Below, piece after piece: positions 8,616-16,267 of a stretch of DNA of 37,051 nt. The notes below the pieces were generated by a model. That model did not search any database, was not told the origin of the DNA, and saw nothing but the letters and a program-made list of their open reading frames with translations. Every line of letters starts with the position of its first letter. The stretch's first letter is position 1. The position numbers and the translations under genes are program-made. Source of the DNA: Polyangiaceae bacterium (GTDB lineage: Bacteria > Myxococcota_A > Polyangia > Polyangiales > Polyangiaceae); contig JADLFU010000306.1 of assembly GCA_020849655.1 (NCBI GenBank), positions 1-37,051 on the forward strand. The letters run 5' to 3'.

Positions 8616-9225
8616 GTCTCAGGGGAACGACAAGAAAATCGTGTTCATGGCGGTCGGCGGCGGGCTCGCGTTCTTCGGCGCGGTGTTCGCGCTCTACGGG
8701 ATGTACAACTGGTACCAGTCGTTCGGGGTGCACGACCGCTTCGCCGGGATCGGCGGCTCGCTCGGCCGCATCGTCGCCGACAAGCTGGCGAGCAACTACC
8801 GCATCAAGGGGACGATCGGCTTCGTGCTCTCGTTCTTCTTCCTCGCGGCGGGCGGCGGGGCGGCGTTCTTCGGCTTCAAGCAGGGCGGCGCCGCGCCGAG
8901 CGCCGGCGGCCTCGGGCCGCAGCCTCAGCCGCCCACGGGCGGGTTCGCGCAGCAGCAGGGCTTCACGCAGCCGCAGCAGGGCCTCTCGCAGCCCGGCGCG
9001 CCGACGCAGACGGAGCAGCAGCCGTATGGCCAGCCTCAGCAGCCCTACGGCGGCCAGCCGCAGCCGTACGGCCAGCCCCAGCAGGGCTACGCTCAGCCGC
9101 AGCAGGGCTACGGTCAGCCGCAGCAGTACGCCCAGCCCCAGCAAGGCCAGCCGCAGTACGGTCAGCCCCAGCAGGGCTACGGTCCGCCGCCGCAGGGCGG
9201 ACCCCAAGGCTGGGGCCAGGGGCGA
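8614..9225 (+). CDS. Two-span membrane protein with Gln/Pro/Gly/Tyr-rich tail; stop codon apparently lost
   Basis: A protein of unknown function with two membrane segments (about residues 9-30 and 68-88) joined by a roughly 40-residue loop. A low-complexity tail follows, made of Gln, Pro, Gly and Tyr with repeated YGQPQQ and YAQPQQ units. The natural end is inferred at 9223-9225: the sequence there is CGA, and one C-to-T change would make TGA exactly overlapping a GTG start for the next gene, the junction type used throughout this window. In the sequence as given the frame stays open to 9684, running 460 bases into the ureohydrolase gene, which is not credible as native coding. The start is ATG 8614 (an alternative is ATG 8602, preceded by GGAGG). 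The divergent lipoprotein gene shares the CATG. Confidence 0.7.
9021..9192 (+). repeat. In-frame YGQPQQ-type low-complexity repeat
   Basis: About ten degenerate copies of a hexapeptide-scale unit (YGQPQQ, YAQPQQ, YGGQPQP), encoded by variants of tacggtcagccgcagcag. Codons vary between copies, so this is an old or protein-selected repeat rather than a fresh DNA expansion. Confidence 0.8.
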
Positions 9226-10460
9226 GCCCGGCGGACGAGCTCGGGCTGCTGCTCCGACCGGCGGGCGGCGGTCTGTACCTCGTCTCGAGCGGGCTCGAGG
9301 AGCAAGAGAGGCTCCAGCGTGAGCTGTACCGCGCGCGCGATCGAGCCGAGATCGACGCGCAGTTCCAGGAGACCCTCGCCTCCCTCCGCGACGCCCGCGC
9401 CGTGGTCCTCGGCATCCCGTCCGACACCGGCGCGGGGTTCCGGCGCGGCGCGAACCAGGGGCCGCTCGCGATCCGCGTCGAGCTCGCGCGGAGAGGCTTC
9501 TTCGAGCGCTGGCGCGCGCGCGGCCTCGTCGACGTCGGCGATGTGTTCGTCGTGCCGCAGCTGCAGACCGACGAGATGCTGTCCGACGCCCAGCTCGCGC
9601 GCACCCGCGCCGCCCTGTACCCCGGCCGCGACGAGCCCCTGCCGGTCTCGCCGCTCTCGATCGCGTCGCGCGCGCTCGCGTTGATGCTCGGGGAGAACCC
9701 TCGGCTGAAGGTCTTCGCGATCGGCGGCGATCACTCGACCGCGTGGCCGGTGTTCGACGCCGTGCGCGCCACGTGGCCTGGCAGGCTCGGCGTCGTGCAG
9801 TTCGACGCGCACACCGATCTGTTGCCCTCGCGGCTCGGCGTGGAGCTCTGCTTCGCGACCTGGTCGTACCACGCCAACGAGCGGCTGGGCCGCGACGGGC
9901 GCCTCGTGCAGGTGGGCGTGCGCGCGTCGAGACACCCGCGCGAACACTGGGAGTCGACGCTCGGCGTGCGGCAGCTCTGGGCCGCGGAGTGCAACGCCGA
10001 TCCGGACGCCGCGGTCAGCGCCGTCCTCGCGCACCTCGAGCGCGTGGGCGTCGACGCGGTCTACCTCTCGAACGACATCGACGGCACCGACGCGGCCTTC
10101 GCCGACGCGACGGGTACTCCCGAGCCGGGCGGCCTGTCACCCGAGCTCGTGTCGCGGATGATCGCGGAGGTCGGCGCGCGGTTCCCGCTCGTCGGCGGCG
10201 ACGTGATGGAGGTAGCGCCCGCGCTGTCTGCGACGACGACGACCGTCGAGCTCGCCACGCGCTACTTCGAGCAGACCGTCGAGGCCGCGCTCGGACCCCA
10301 CCGCGCGCCCGGGACCCGGAACCTCGAGATCCCCAGGGGATCCGACGTCGTCCCCGACGGCCTGCCCATGCGAACCCTGGCGCGCGACGACGACACCTTC
10401 GGCGCCTGCTCCGGGCCAGGGGACGGAGTCCGAGGCGGAGCTCGAGCCAAGCCGGGCTGA
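9222..10460 (+). CDS. Ureohydrolase (arginase/agmatinase family); start codon apparently lost
   Basis: A binuclear-manganese hydrolase of guanidino compounds such as arginine, agmatine or formiminoglutamate. All metal-binding motifs are present: GGDHS (H171), DAHTD (D195, H197, D199) and NDIDGTD (D285, D287). GIPSDTGAGFRRG near residue 64 is the usual first strand and loop. The coding pattern clearly reaches back to 9222 (SPADELGLLL), but no ATG, GTG or TTG exists there. Position 9222 reads GCG, and C9223T would give GTG overlapping the stop of the upstream gene. Otherwise the first usable start is GTG at 9402, which would still keep the core fold. The inferred length of 412 exceeds the common 300-350 because of an N-terminal helix and a C-terminal extension. 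The substrate cannot be read from the sequence. Confidence 0.82.
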   Translation, partial: ASPADELGLLLRPAGGGLYLVSSGLEEQERLQRELYRARDRAEIDAQFQETLASLRDARAVVLGIPSDTGAGFRRGANQGPLAIRVELARRGFFERWRARGLVDVGDVFVVPQLQTDEMLSDAQLARTRAALYPGRDEPLPVSPLSIASRALALMLGENPRLKVFAIGGDHSTAWPVFDAVRATWPGRLGVVQFDAHTDLLPSRLGVELCFATWSYHANERLGRDGRLVQVGVRASRHPREHWESTLGVRQLWAAECNADPDAAVSAVLAHLERVGVDAVYLSNDIDGTDAAFADATGTPEPGGLSPELVSRMIAEVGARFPLVGGDVMEVAPALSATTTTVELATRYFEQTVEAALGPHRAPGTRNLEIPRGSDVVPDGLPMRTLARDDDTFGACSGPGDGVRGGARAKPG

Positions 10461-10503
10461 AACCGCACGAGCAGCCTTCCGTCGGCCTCGCGCCTCGATG
10501 GGC

Positions 10504-10509
10504 TATCCT
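10504..10509 (+). promoter_or_regulatory. Candidate -10 element (TATCCT)
   Basis: TATCCT lies 9 nt before the ATG at 10519 in the 58-nt gap after the ureohydrolase gene. Initiation from it would give a leaderless or nearly leaderless acyl-CoA dehydrogenase mRNA. No good -35 is visible. Confidence 0.35.
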
Positions 10510-10518
10510 CCGCGCGCG

Positions 10519-11661
10519 ATGACGTACCTGTTCGAGACGGACGCCCACGCGTCGCTGCGCGCGTCGGCGCGCAGGTTCGCGGAGCGCGAGATCGCGCCGC
10601 ACGCGCGCGAGTGGGAGGAGGCTGGCATCTTCCCGCGGGAGCTCTACGCGAAGCTAGCGGCGGCGGGCCTGCACGGCGCGAGCTACCCGGAGGCGCACGG
10701 CGGCGGCGGCGGCGATCTGACCCACTCGCTCGTCATCGCCGAGGAGCTCATCCTCGCGGGCCACAGCGTCGGCACCGTCGTCGGCCTCGGCAGCCACGGC
10801 ATCGCGCTGCCGCCCATCCTCGCGGCGGGCACGCCCGAGCAGCAGGCCCGCTTCGTCCCGCGCGTGGTGTCCGGCGAGCTCATCGCCGCGCTCGGGATCA
10901 CCGAGCCGGGCGCCGGCAGCGACGTCGCCGGCCTCCGCACGACCGCGCGGCGCGACGGAGATCACTACGTCGTCGACGGCACGAAGACCTTCATCACCTC
11001 CGGCACGCGCGCCGATCTCGTCACGCTCGCCGTGCGCACGGGCGGGCCCGGGCACGCGGGCGTCTCGATGCTCGTCGTCGAGCGCGGCGCGCCGGGCTTC
11101 AGCGTCGGCAAGAAGCTCGACAAGATGGGCTGGTGGGCGAGCGACACGGCGGAGCTCGTCTTCGAGGGCTGCCGCGTCCCGGCGTCGAACCTCCTCGGCG
11201 ACGAGAACCTCGGGTTTTTGCTCATCATGCAGAACTTCGCGACCGAGCGCATCTTCCTCGCCGGCAACTGCGTCGCCATCGCCGAGCTCGCGTACCGCGA
11301 GAGCCGCGCCTACGTGCGACAGCGAGAGGCCTTCGGCAAGCCGCTCGCAGCGTTCCAGGTCATCCGCCACAAGCTGGCCGACATGGCGAGCCGCATCGCG
11401 GCGGCGCGCGCGCTCACCGGCGAGGTGGTCACGCGGCACCTGCGCGGCGAGGCGGTGGCCGCCCACGCCGCGATGGCGAAGAACACCGCGACCGACATGG
11501 CGTCGTTCGTCTGCGATCAGGCGGTGCAGATCTTCGGCGGCGCGGGCTACATGCGCGACACGGTCGTCGAGCGCCTGTACCGCGACGCGCGCCTCTACCC
11601 GATCGGCGGCGGCACGCGCGAGATCATGAACGAGATCATCTGCAAGGTGGAGGGCTACTGA
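10519..11661 (+). CDS. Acyl-CoA dehydrogenase (long-chain/isovaleryl type)
   Basis: A 380-residue FAD enzyme that introduces an alpha,beta double bond into acyl-CoA thioesters. ATG 10519 gives the usual family length; an in-frame ATG at 10498 would add an unlike leader. The FAD/substrate segment is LGITEPGAGSDVAGL (about 126-140). The second signature is QREAFGKPLAAFQ (about 272-285), and the C-terminal loop is IGGGTREIM. The residue corresponding to the MCAD catalytic Glu is not glutamate. FATERIFLAG (E243) places a glutamate where isovaleryl-CoA and long-chain enzymes carry their base, so E243 is the likely catalytic residue. It is probably used in branched-chain amino acid or fatty acid breakdown; the exact chain specificity is not determined. 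It is followed 3 nt later by a small lipoprotein gene. Confidence 0.92.
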   Translation: MTYLFETDAHASLRASARRFAEREIAPHAREWEEAGIFPRELYAKLAAAGLHGASYPEAHGGGGGDLTHSLVIAEELILAGHSVGTVVGLGSHGIALPPILAAGTPEQQARFVPRVVSGELIAALGITEPGAGSDVAGLRTTARRDGDHYVVDGTKTFITSGTRADLVTLAVRTGGPGHAGVSMLVVERGAPGFSVGKKLDKMGWWASDTAELVFEGCRVPASNLLGDENLGFLLIMQNFATERIFLAGNCVAIAELAYRESRAYVRQREAFGKPLAAFQVIRHKLADMASRIAAARALTGEVVTRHLRGEAVAAHAAMAKNTATDMASFVCDQAVQIFGGAGYMRDTVVERLYRDARLYPIGGGTREIMNEIICKVEGY

Positions 11662-11664
11662 GCC

Positions 11665-12063
11665 GTGCGGGCGATGTTCATGTTGTTCAGTTTCACCGCG
11701 CTCGCGTGCGGCCCCTCCAGGGAGACGGAGGAGTCGCGCGCGCTCGGCCGCGCGATCGAGGCGCTCATCGCCGCGCCGAACGATCAGAAGCCGGCGGCGC
11801 TCACCGCCGTCGAGCGCGCGCCGTGCTCCGCCGAGGCCGCGAAGGAGACGCAGCGCGTGTGCGTGGAGGCCTTTCGCCCGCTCGTCCGCGCGCTCGCGAT
11901 GAAGGACGAGATCCGCGCCGCGATGCGCGCGCCGGGGGCGGACGCGGAGGCGCTCCGCGCGAGGGTCGACGAGGCCGACGCGCTCGTGAAGGAGTCGGCG
12001 ACGAAGCACGATCTCTGCCTCACGAAGAAGGCCGCGATGCAGCAGAAGCTGGGCCGCGAGTGA
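11665..12063 (+). CDS. Small predicted lipoprotein, helical, function unknown
   Basis: A 132-residue protein starting at GTG 11665. A short hydrophobic N-terminus ends in ALAC (C15), a weak lipobox followed by GPS. The mature part is Ala/Arg/Glu-rich and predicted mostly helical. It has three further cysteines (in APCSAE, QRVCVE and HDLCLT) that could form disulfides outside the cytoplasm. I recognise no family. The gene sits 3 nt after the acyl-CoA dehydrogenase stop and its own stop overlaps the GTG of trmH (GTGA), so it is probably part of the same transcript. Confidence 0.6.
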   Translation: MRAMFMLFSFTALACGPSRETEESRALGRAIEALIAAPNDQKPAALTAVERAPCSAEAAKETQRVCVEAFRPLVRALAMKDEIRAAMRAPGADAEALRARVDEADALVKESATKHDLCLTKKAAMQQKLGRE

Positions 12064-12767
12064 GGCGGCGCACCCAGGACGTCTTCATCCCCGCGCGCGT
12101 CGGCGGCCTCGAGGACCGCCTCGGAGACGACCGGGTCGAGGCCGCGATCGACGCCCTCGCGCCGCTCGTCACGCCCGCGCGCCGCGCGCGCCTCGACGGG
12201 GTGATCGCGGCGCGGCTCGCCTCGGTCTGCGTGCTGATGGACGCTCCCTATGATCCTCACAACGGCTCGGCCGTCGTGCGCACGATGGACGCGTTCGGTG
12301 TCCAGGACCTGCACGTCGTCGAGCGCCAGGCGCCCTTCACGCTGCACGCGTCGGTCGCCCGCGGATCGCACAAGTGGCTCGATCTCTTCACCTACCAGAC
12401 GCCGGAGGCCGCGCTCCGGCGCCTCTGCGCCGACGGGTTCCACATCGCGGCGACGCACCCCGACGGCGCGCTCGTGCCCGAGCAGCTGGCGGGCATCCCG
12501 CGCCTCTGCGTGCTCCTCGGCAACGAGCACGATGGGATCGATCCGCGCCTGCAGGCCGGCGCGCACACCACGGTGCGGGTGCCGATGCGCGGCTTCGCCG
12601 AGAGCCTCAACGTCAGCGTCACCGCCGCGCTCCTCCTGCACGCGGCGGGCGTGGGGCGCGCGGGCGATCTGCCGCCCGCGCGCAGACGGCGGCTGTATTT
12701 GAGAGGGCTGTTGTACTCGCTGGAGCGCGCGGAGGACATCCTGACGGCGCGCGGGGTGCTCGCGTGA
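12060..12767 (+). CDS. trmH: tRNA (guanosine-2'-O-)-methyltransferase, TrmH/SPOUT family
   Basis: A 235-residue SPOUT methyltransferase, most like TrmH, which methylates the 2'-O of G18 in the tRNA D-loop using SAM. The GTG at 12060 overlaps the upstream stop. The three knotted-fold motifs are visible: motif 1 HNGSAVVRTMDAFG (with R74), motif 2 LLGNEHDGI (152-160), and motif 3 ESLNVSVTAALLL (181-193). The segments PYDPHN and FHIAATHPD also follow E. coli TrmH closely. An N-terminal 50-residue helical part and a C-terminal Arg-rich helix would help bind tRNA. The next gene, overlapping by GTGA, is a second tRNA methyltransferase, which supports a tRNA role over rRNA. Confidence 0.85.
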   Translation: MRRRTQDVFIPARVGGLEDRLGDDRVEAAIDALAPLVTPARRARLDGVIAARLASVCVLMDAPYDPHNGSAVVRTMDAFGVQDLHVVERQAPFTLHASVARGSHKWLDLFTYQTPEAALRRLCADGFHIAATHPDGALVPEQLAGIPRLCVLLGNEHDGIDPRLQAGAHTTVRVPMRGFAESLNVSVTAALLLHAAGVGRAGDLPPARRRRLYLRGLLYSLERAEDILTARGVLA

Positions 12768-13534
12768 CCCCGGGCGACCGCGTCTGTTGCCAGGTGATAG
12801 GCGTCGTCCGCTCACCGTTCGTCGACAAGCGGGACGCGCCGCGACAGGCGTCGGTCGCGCGCGACGCCGAGGGCCGCATCGAGATCGCGCCGACGGCGGA
12901 GCTGGGCCACGCGCTCGAGGAGCTCTCCGCGTGGAGTCACCTGTGGGTGCTCAGCTGGTTTCACTTGGCACATGACTTTCGTCCCAAGGTGCAGCCGCCG
13001 CGCGGCGACGGCGGGCGCGTCGGGGTGCTGTCGACTCGTTCGCCCCACCGCCCCAACCCCATCGGGCTCTCCGCCGTGGAGCTCGTGCGCGTGGAGGGCT
13101 TCACCGTGCACGTGAGGGGCCTCGATCTCCTCGACGGCACGCCGGTGCTCGATCTCAAGCCTTACGTCGCCTACGCCGACTGCATCCCGAGCGCGTCGGC
13201 GGGCTGGCTCTCGGCCGATCCGAAGCCCGCGTGGCGCGTCGAGTACGCCCCGCTGGCGCGGGAGCAGCTCGGGTTCCTGGGCGCGCGCGGCGTGGCGCTC
13301 CGGCCGGCGCTCGACGCGGCGCTCGCGCTCGGCCCCGATCCGAAGCCCTACCGCCGCATCAAGCGCGATCGCGGCCGGCTGCGCATCTCGGTGAAGGACT
13401 GGCGAGCCTGGTTCGAGGTCGGTGACGGCGTGCTCTCCGTCGTCTCGCTCGGCAGCGGCTACCGCGCGAGCGAGCGCGACGCGCCGGGGCTCGAGGCGCA
13501 CCGCGCGTTCGCCGCCGAGTACGGAGACCCGTAG
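12764..13534 (+). CDS. trmO: tRNA (N6-threonylcarbamoyladenosine-N6)-methyltransferase-like, TrmO family
   Basis: A 256-residue member of the TrmO (YaeB/UPF0066) family, which methylates t6A37 next to the anticodon of some tRNAs with SAM. GTG 12764 overlaps the trmH stop (GTGA). The family hallmarks are present: IGVVRSPF at residues 12-19, TRSPHRPNPIGLSAVEL at 91-107, and DLLDGTPVLDLKPYV at 121-135. A C-terminal portion with YRRIKRDRGRLRI corresponds to the usual end domain. Some bacterial homologues are single-domain; this one has the longer form. Its end lies 9 nt from the convergent mntP stop. Placing two tRNA methylases in one coupled pair suggests shared control. Confidence 0.85.
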   Translation: MTPGDRVCCQVIGVVRSPFVDKRDAPRQASVARDAEGRIEIAPTAELGHALEELSAWSHLWVLSWFHLAHDFRPKVQPPRGDGGRVGVLSTRSPHRPNPIGLSAVELVRVEGFTVHVRGLDLLDGTPVLDLKPYVAYADCIPSASAGWLSADPKPAWRVEYAPLAREQLGFLGARGVALRPALDAALALGPDPKPYRRIKRDRGRLRISVKDWRAWFEVGDGVLSVVSLGSGYRASERDAPGLEAHRAFAAEYGDP

Positions 13535-13543
13535 ACGCTCGCG

Positions 13544-14110
13544 CTACCCGAGCGCGCGCGACCAGAGCAGCCTGACGCCCAGCGCGACGAGGACCAGCCC
13601 GCCGGCCGCGTCGAGCCTCGGGCCGAGCAGCGCGCCGAGCCGGCGCCCCGCGAGCAAGGCGGCCGCGGAGGTGACGGCCGTGACGCCGCCGATCATCGCG
13701 ACCGCCGGCGCGAGCGCGGCGCCGAGCATCGGCAGCGTGAAGCCCACCGCGAGCGCGTCGACGCTCGTCGCCACCGCGAGCGCGGCCATCACGCCGAGCC
13801 CCCACGGATCGCGCCCGTCTGCCTCCACGTCCTCGGGCCGCGCGCGCGCCTCGCGGAGCATCTTCACGCCGAGCACGAGGAGCAGCGCGCCGGCCAGCCA
13901 GGGCGCCCACGCCGCGACGTAGCCGCCGACGCGCGCGCCGATCGCCCACCCGACGGCGGGCATCAGCGCCTGCGCGCCGCCGAAGAACGCGGCCACCATC
14001 ACGACGTGCCGCGGGCGCACGACGGCGCAGGCGACGCCGCGCGCCGCGGAGACCGCGGCCGCGTCCATCGCGAGGCCGAACGCGAGCAGGGCGAGGGCGC
14101 CGAGCGTCAC
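13544..14110 (-). CDS. mntP: Manganese efflux pump MntP
   Basis: A 188-residue six-span membrane protein of the MntP family, which exports Mn2+ from the cytoplasm. The length equals that of E. coli MntP. The duplicated motif of the family is seen as LAMDAAAVS (D16) in the first half and TSVDALAVGF (D117) in the second, carrying the acidic residues needed for transport. The GTG at 14110 overlaps the stop of the histidine kinase gene (GTGA), so the pump is the last gene of a CpxP-like/two-component operon. E. coli mntP is controlled by MntR and a yybP-ykoY riboswitch; neither is visible here. Two-component control is therefore suggested by context only. Confidence 0.9.
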   Translation of the reverse strand: MTLGALALLAFGLAMDAAAVSAARGVACAVVRPRHVVMVAAFFGGAQALMPAVGWAIGARVGGYVAAWAPWLAGALLLVLGVKMLREARARPEDVEADGRDPWGLGVMAALAVATSVDALAVGFTLPMLGAALAPAVAMIGGVTAVTSAAALLAGRRLGALLGPRLDAAGGLVLVALGVRLLWSRALG

Positions 14111-15417
14111 GCCGACCTCTCGTCCACCGCCGGCGACCGGCGCACGTCGAAGCCGATGATCGCGCCCCCTCCGTCGGCGGCCCGCGCGAACACGCCCCCG
14201 CCATGCGCCTCGGCGATCCTGCGCACGAGCGACAGCCCGAGGCCGACCGAGCCAGGCTTCTCGCGGCCGCCCGAGCCGGGCCCCTCCGCGCGCTGCGCGC
14301 CGAACGGCTCGAAGATCCGTGACGCGTCGGCGGGATCGACCCCGGGCCCGCGGTCTCTCGCCTCGACGCGCAGCACGCCTGGTCGCGGCGACGAGATCGT
14401 CAGCTCGAGGAGCCCCTCGCCGTGCTGCTCGGCGTTCGACACCAGGTTGCCGATCGCGCGGCCGAGCAGCGCGGGGTCTCCGAGCACGACGCGATCCTCG
14501 ACGTCGGCGGAGAGGCGCGTCACGTCGACCCCGCGCTTGTCGAGCACGTCCGCGGCGAGCGCGCCGAGATCGACCGGCACCGGGCTCTCCGCGCCGAAGT
14601 CGAGCCTCGAGCCCGCGAGCAGATCGGCGACCAGCGCGTCGACCTCGGCGACCTCCGCGTCGAGCTTGTCGAGCGCCGACGCGTCGCCGCCGCGCGACAG
14701 CTCCGTCAAGAGGCGCATCCGCGCGAGCGGCGTGCGGATCTCGTGCGACACCGCGGCCAGCAGCGCCCGCTGCGTCTCCAGCTGCTTCTCCGCGCGCGCC
14801 GCGAGATCGTTCAGCGCGTCGGCGATCGCGGCGACCTCCGCGTCGTCGCTCGAGGTCCGGGTGATGCGCGTGCCGAGCCGCCCACGCCCGAGATCCTCGG
14901 CCACGCGCGAGAGCGCATGGAACGGCCGCGCGAGGCGCCGCGCGAGCAGCGACGCCGACAGCCACAGCACGAGCGCCACCGCGGCGACGGGCGCGAGGAT
15001 GCGGGCCGGCCCAGGCCGGACGCGCTCCCCGCAGACGACGATCCTCCCGAGCACGTCGTGGCCGCGGCGCACGTCCGTCGAGAGCCCGTGCTTGCCGCAG
15101 CGCCCGCCGAAGACCGCGAGCGGCCGCCCTCCGACGTCGACGAGGTTCACCGAGAGATCGAACCGCTCGGCCACGTTCTTCGCGAGCGCGTCGCGCGCCG
15201 GCGGGTCGTCCCACACGCGCGCGAGCTGGTCGGACGCGAGGTTGCGGAGCCGGCCCCAGTCGCGCCGCCACGCCGCGCCGGGCGCCGCGCCGCCGAGGGA
15301 CGACGCGACGACGCCCGCGAACATCGCGACGAAGATCGCGAGCGCGAACCACACGAACAGGCGCCGCTGCAGCCTCCGCCGCAGGAACCCGGCGACGCCG
15401 CGGGGCCGCTCACGCAT
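14107..15417 (-). CDS. Sensor histidine kinase (CpxA/EnvZ-like, two membrane spans)
   Basis: A 436-residue membrane kinase. TM1 lies at about 20-42, followed by a roughly 95-residue periplasmic domain containing two cysteines (C107, C129), then TM2 at about 138-160. HAMP follows to about 210, then HisKA with SHEIRTPL (H225). The ATPase domain has the N box NLVSNAEQH (324-332), the G1 box DRGPGVDP and the G2 box GSVGLGLS (389-396). All key residues are present. The gene overlaps the response regulator gene by 8 nt at its start and mntP by 4 nt at its end. The periplasmic CpxP-like protein of the same operon is the natural candidate for controlling it. The periplasmic cysteine pair could sense redox or metal, which is inference. 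Confidence 0.92.
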   Translation of the reverse strand: MRERPRGVAGFLRRRLQRRLFVWFALAIFVAMFAGVVASSLGGAAPGAAWRRDWGRLRNLASDQLARVWDDPPARDALAKNVAERFDLSVNLVDVGGRPLAVFGGRCGKHGLSTDVRRGHDVLGRIVVCGERVRPGPARILAPVAAVALVLWLSASLLARRLARPFHALSRVAEDLGRGRLGTRITRTSSDDAEVAAIADALNDLAARAEKQLETQRALLAAVSHEIRTPLARMRLLTELSRGGDASALDKLDAEVAEVDALVADLLAGSRLDFGAESPVPVDLGALAADVLDKRGVDVTRLSADVEDRVVLGDPALLGRAIGNLVSNAEQHGEGLLELTISSPRPGVLRVEARDRGPGVDPADASRIFEPFGAQRAEGPGSGGREKPGSVGLGLSLVRRIAEAHGGGVFARAADGGGAIIGFDVRRSPAVDERSA

Positions 15418-16093
15418 CCTTGGCCATCACGTAGCCGATGCCGCGGACGGTCTTCAGCACGCGCGGCGATTTCGGATCGTCGCCGAGCTTCTGCCGCAGG
15501 TGCGAGATGTGCACGTCGACCGTCCGCTCGCCGACGGTGACGTCTCCCCTGCCCGCCTCGGAGAGCAGCGACTCGCGCGGCACGACGCGCCCCGCGCGGC
15601 GGGCGAGCGCGAGCAGGATGTCGAACTCGATCCCCGTGAGCTCGACGTCCCGCCCGCCGCGGCGCACCGCGCGCGCGCTCACGTCGAGCTCGATCCCCGC
15701 GACGACCACGCGCTCTCCCTCGGCGTCGGGGCTCGCGCGCCGCAAGACCGCCCGCAGCCGCGCGAGCAGCTCCCTCGGCGAGAAGGGCTTCGGCAGGTAG
15801 TCGTCCGCGCCGAGCTCGAGGCCGACGATCCGATCGGCCTCGTCTCCCTTCGCGGTGAGCATGAGCACGGGGATGCGGCTGTCCTTGCGGATCTTGCGCA
15901 GCACGGTGACGCCGTCCTCTCCGGGCATCATCACGTCGAGCAGCACCGCGTCGAACACGTCGCGCCCGAGCAGCGCGAGACCGCGCGCGCCGTCCGGGGC
16001 GTGCGTGACCTCGAACCCGTGCCCCACGAGGTAGGACGCGATGAGCTCGACCAGCCGCGGATCGTCGTCGATGAGCAGGATGCGGACGGCCAC
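15410..16093 (-). CDS. Response regulator, OmpR/CpxR family
   Basis: A 227-residue two-domain regulator. The receiver domain has the acidic pocket IDDDP (9-12), phosphoacceptor D53 in LLDVMMPG, T80 in LMLTAKG and K102 in PKPF. The C-terminal winged helix contains the recognition segment ERTVDVHISHLRQKLG and ends with VRGIGYVMAKD, typical of OmpR-type regulators. It is made from the same transcript as its partner kinase, with an 8-nt overlap. Closest in overall pattern to CpxR/RstA-type proteins, which fits the CpxP-like gene two positions upstream. It lies 9 nt downstream of the 54-residue membrane protein gene. It probably also controls its own operon. Confidence 0.93.
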   Translation of the reverse strand: MAVRILLIDDDPRLVELIASYLVGHGFEVTHAPDGARGLALLGRDVFDAVLLDVMMPGEDGVTVLRKIRKDSRIPVLMLTAKGDEADRIVGLELGADDYLPKPFSPRELLARLRAVLRRASPDAEGERVVVAGIELDVSARAVRRGGRDVELTGIEFDILLALARRAGRVVPRESLLSEAGRGDVTVGERTVDVHISHLRQKLGDDPKSPRVLKTVRGIGYVMAKDA

Positions 16094-16102
16094 GGCGCGA
16101 CT

Positions 16103-16267
16103 CTACCTCGGCGGCGCGTGGCGGGCGTGGTGAGCGCACGCGCACGCGTCGCGCGACACCACCGCGCAGCCCCGGTGCCACCGGCGCACGCGCGCCGCCT
16201 CGACGCCGAGCCCGAGCACGACGCCGAGCCCGAGCAGCGCGACGACGATCTTCTCGCGCCGGGTCAC
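16103..16267 (-). CDS. 54-residue single-span membrane microprotein with Cys/His-rich tail
   Basis: A short gene of 54 codons found by reading the gap between the CpxP-like and response-regulator genes. GTG 16267 overlaps the upstream stop as GTGA, the same coupling used by other gene pairs here, and the TAG lies 9 nt before the regulator gene. The protein begins MTRREK, has one hydrophobic helix (IVVALLGLGVVLGLG), and then a tail with three cysteines and five histidines (CAVVSRDACACAHHARH). Such a tail could bind metal ions. No known family is recognised. Expression is inferred from position and coupling only. Confidence 0.6.
   Translation of the reverse strand: MTRREKIVVALLGLGVVLGLGVEAARVRRWHRGCAVVSRDACACAHHARHAPPR

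Noticed and set aside
9021-9192. CRISPR-like array from regular repeats
   Set aside because: Repeats are degenerate, contiguous, in frame and lack unique spacers.
7632-9221. Open frame running upstream of the ureohydrolase in the same frame
   Set aside because: It crosses the antisense strand of the lipoprotein gene and the YGQPQQ repeats out of frame, giving Arg/Ala-rich nonsense; only the part from 9222 looks like protein.
13535-13543. Terminator between the trmO-like gene and mntP
   Set aside because: Only 9 nt separate the convergent stops and no stable hairpin is seen.
14000-14200. Manganese riboswitch (yybP-ykoY) before mntP
   Set aside because: mntP starts inside the histidine kinase gene with a 4-nt overlap; there is no untranslated leader to hold a riboswitch.
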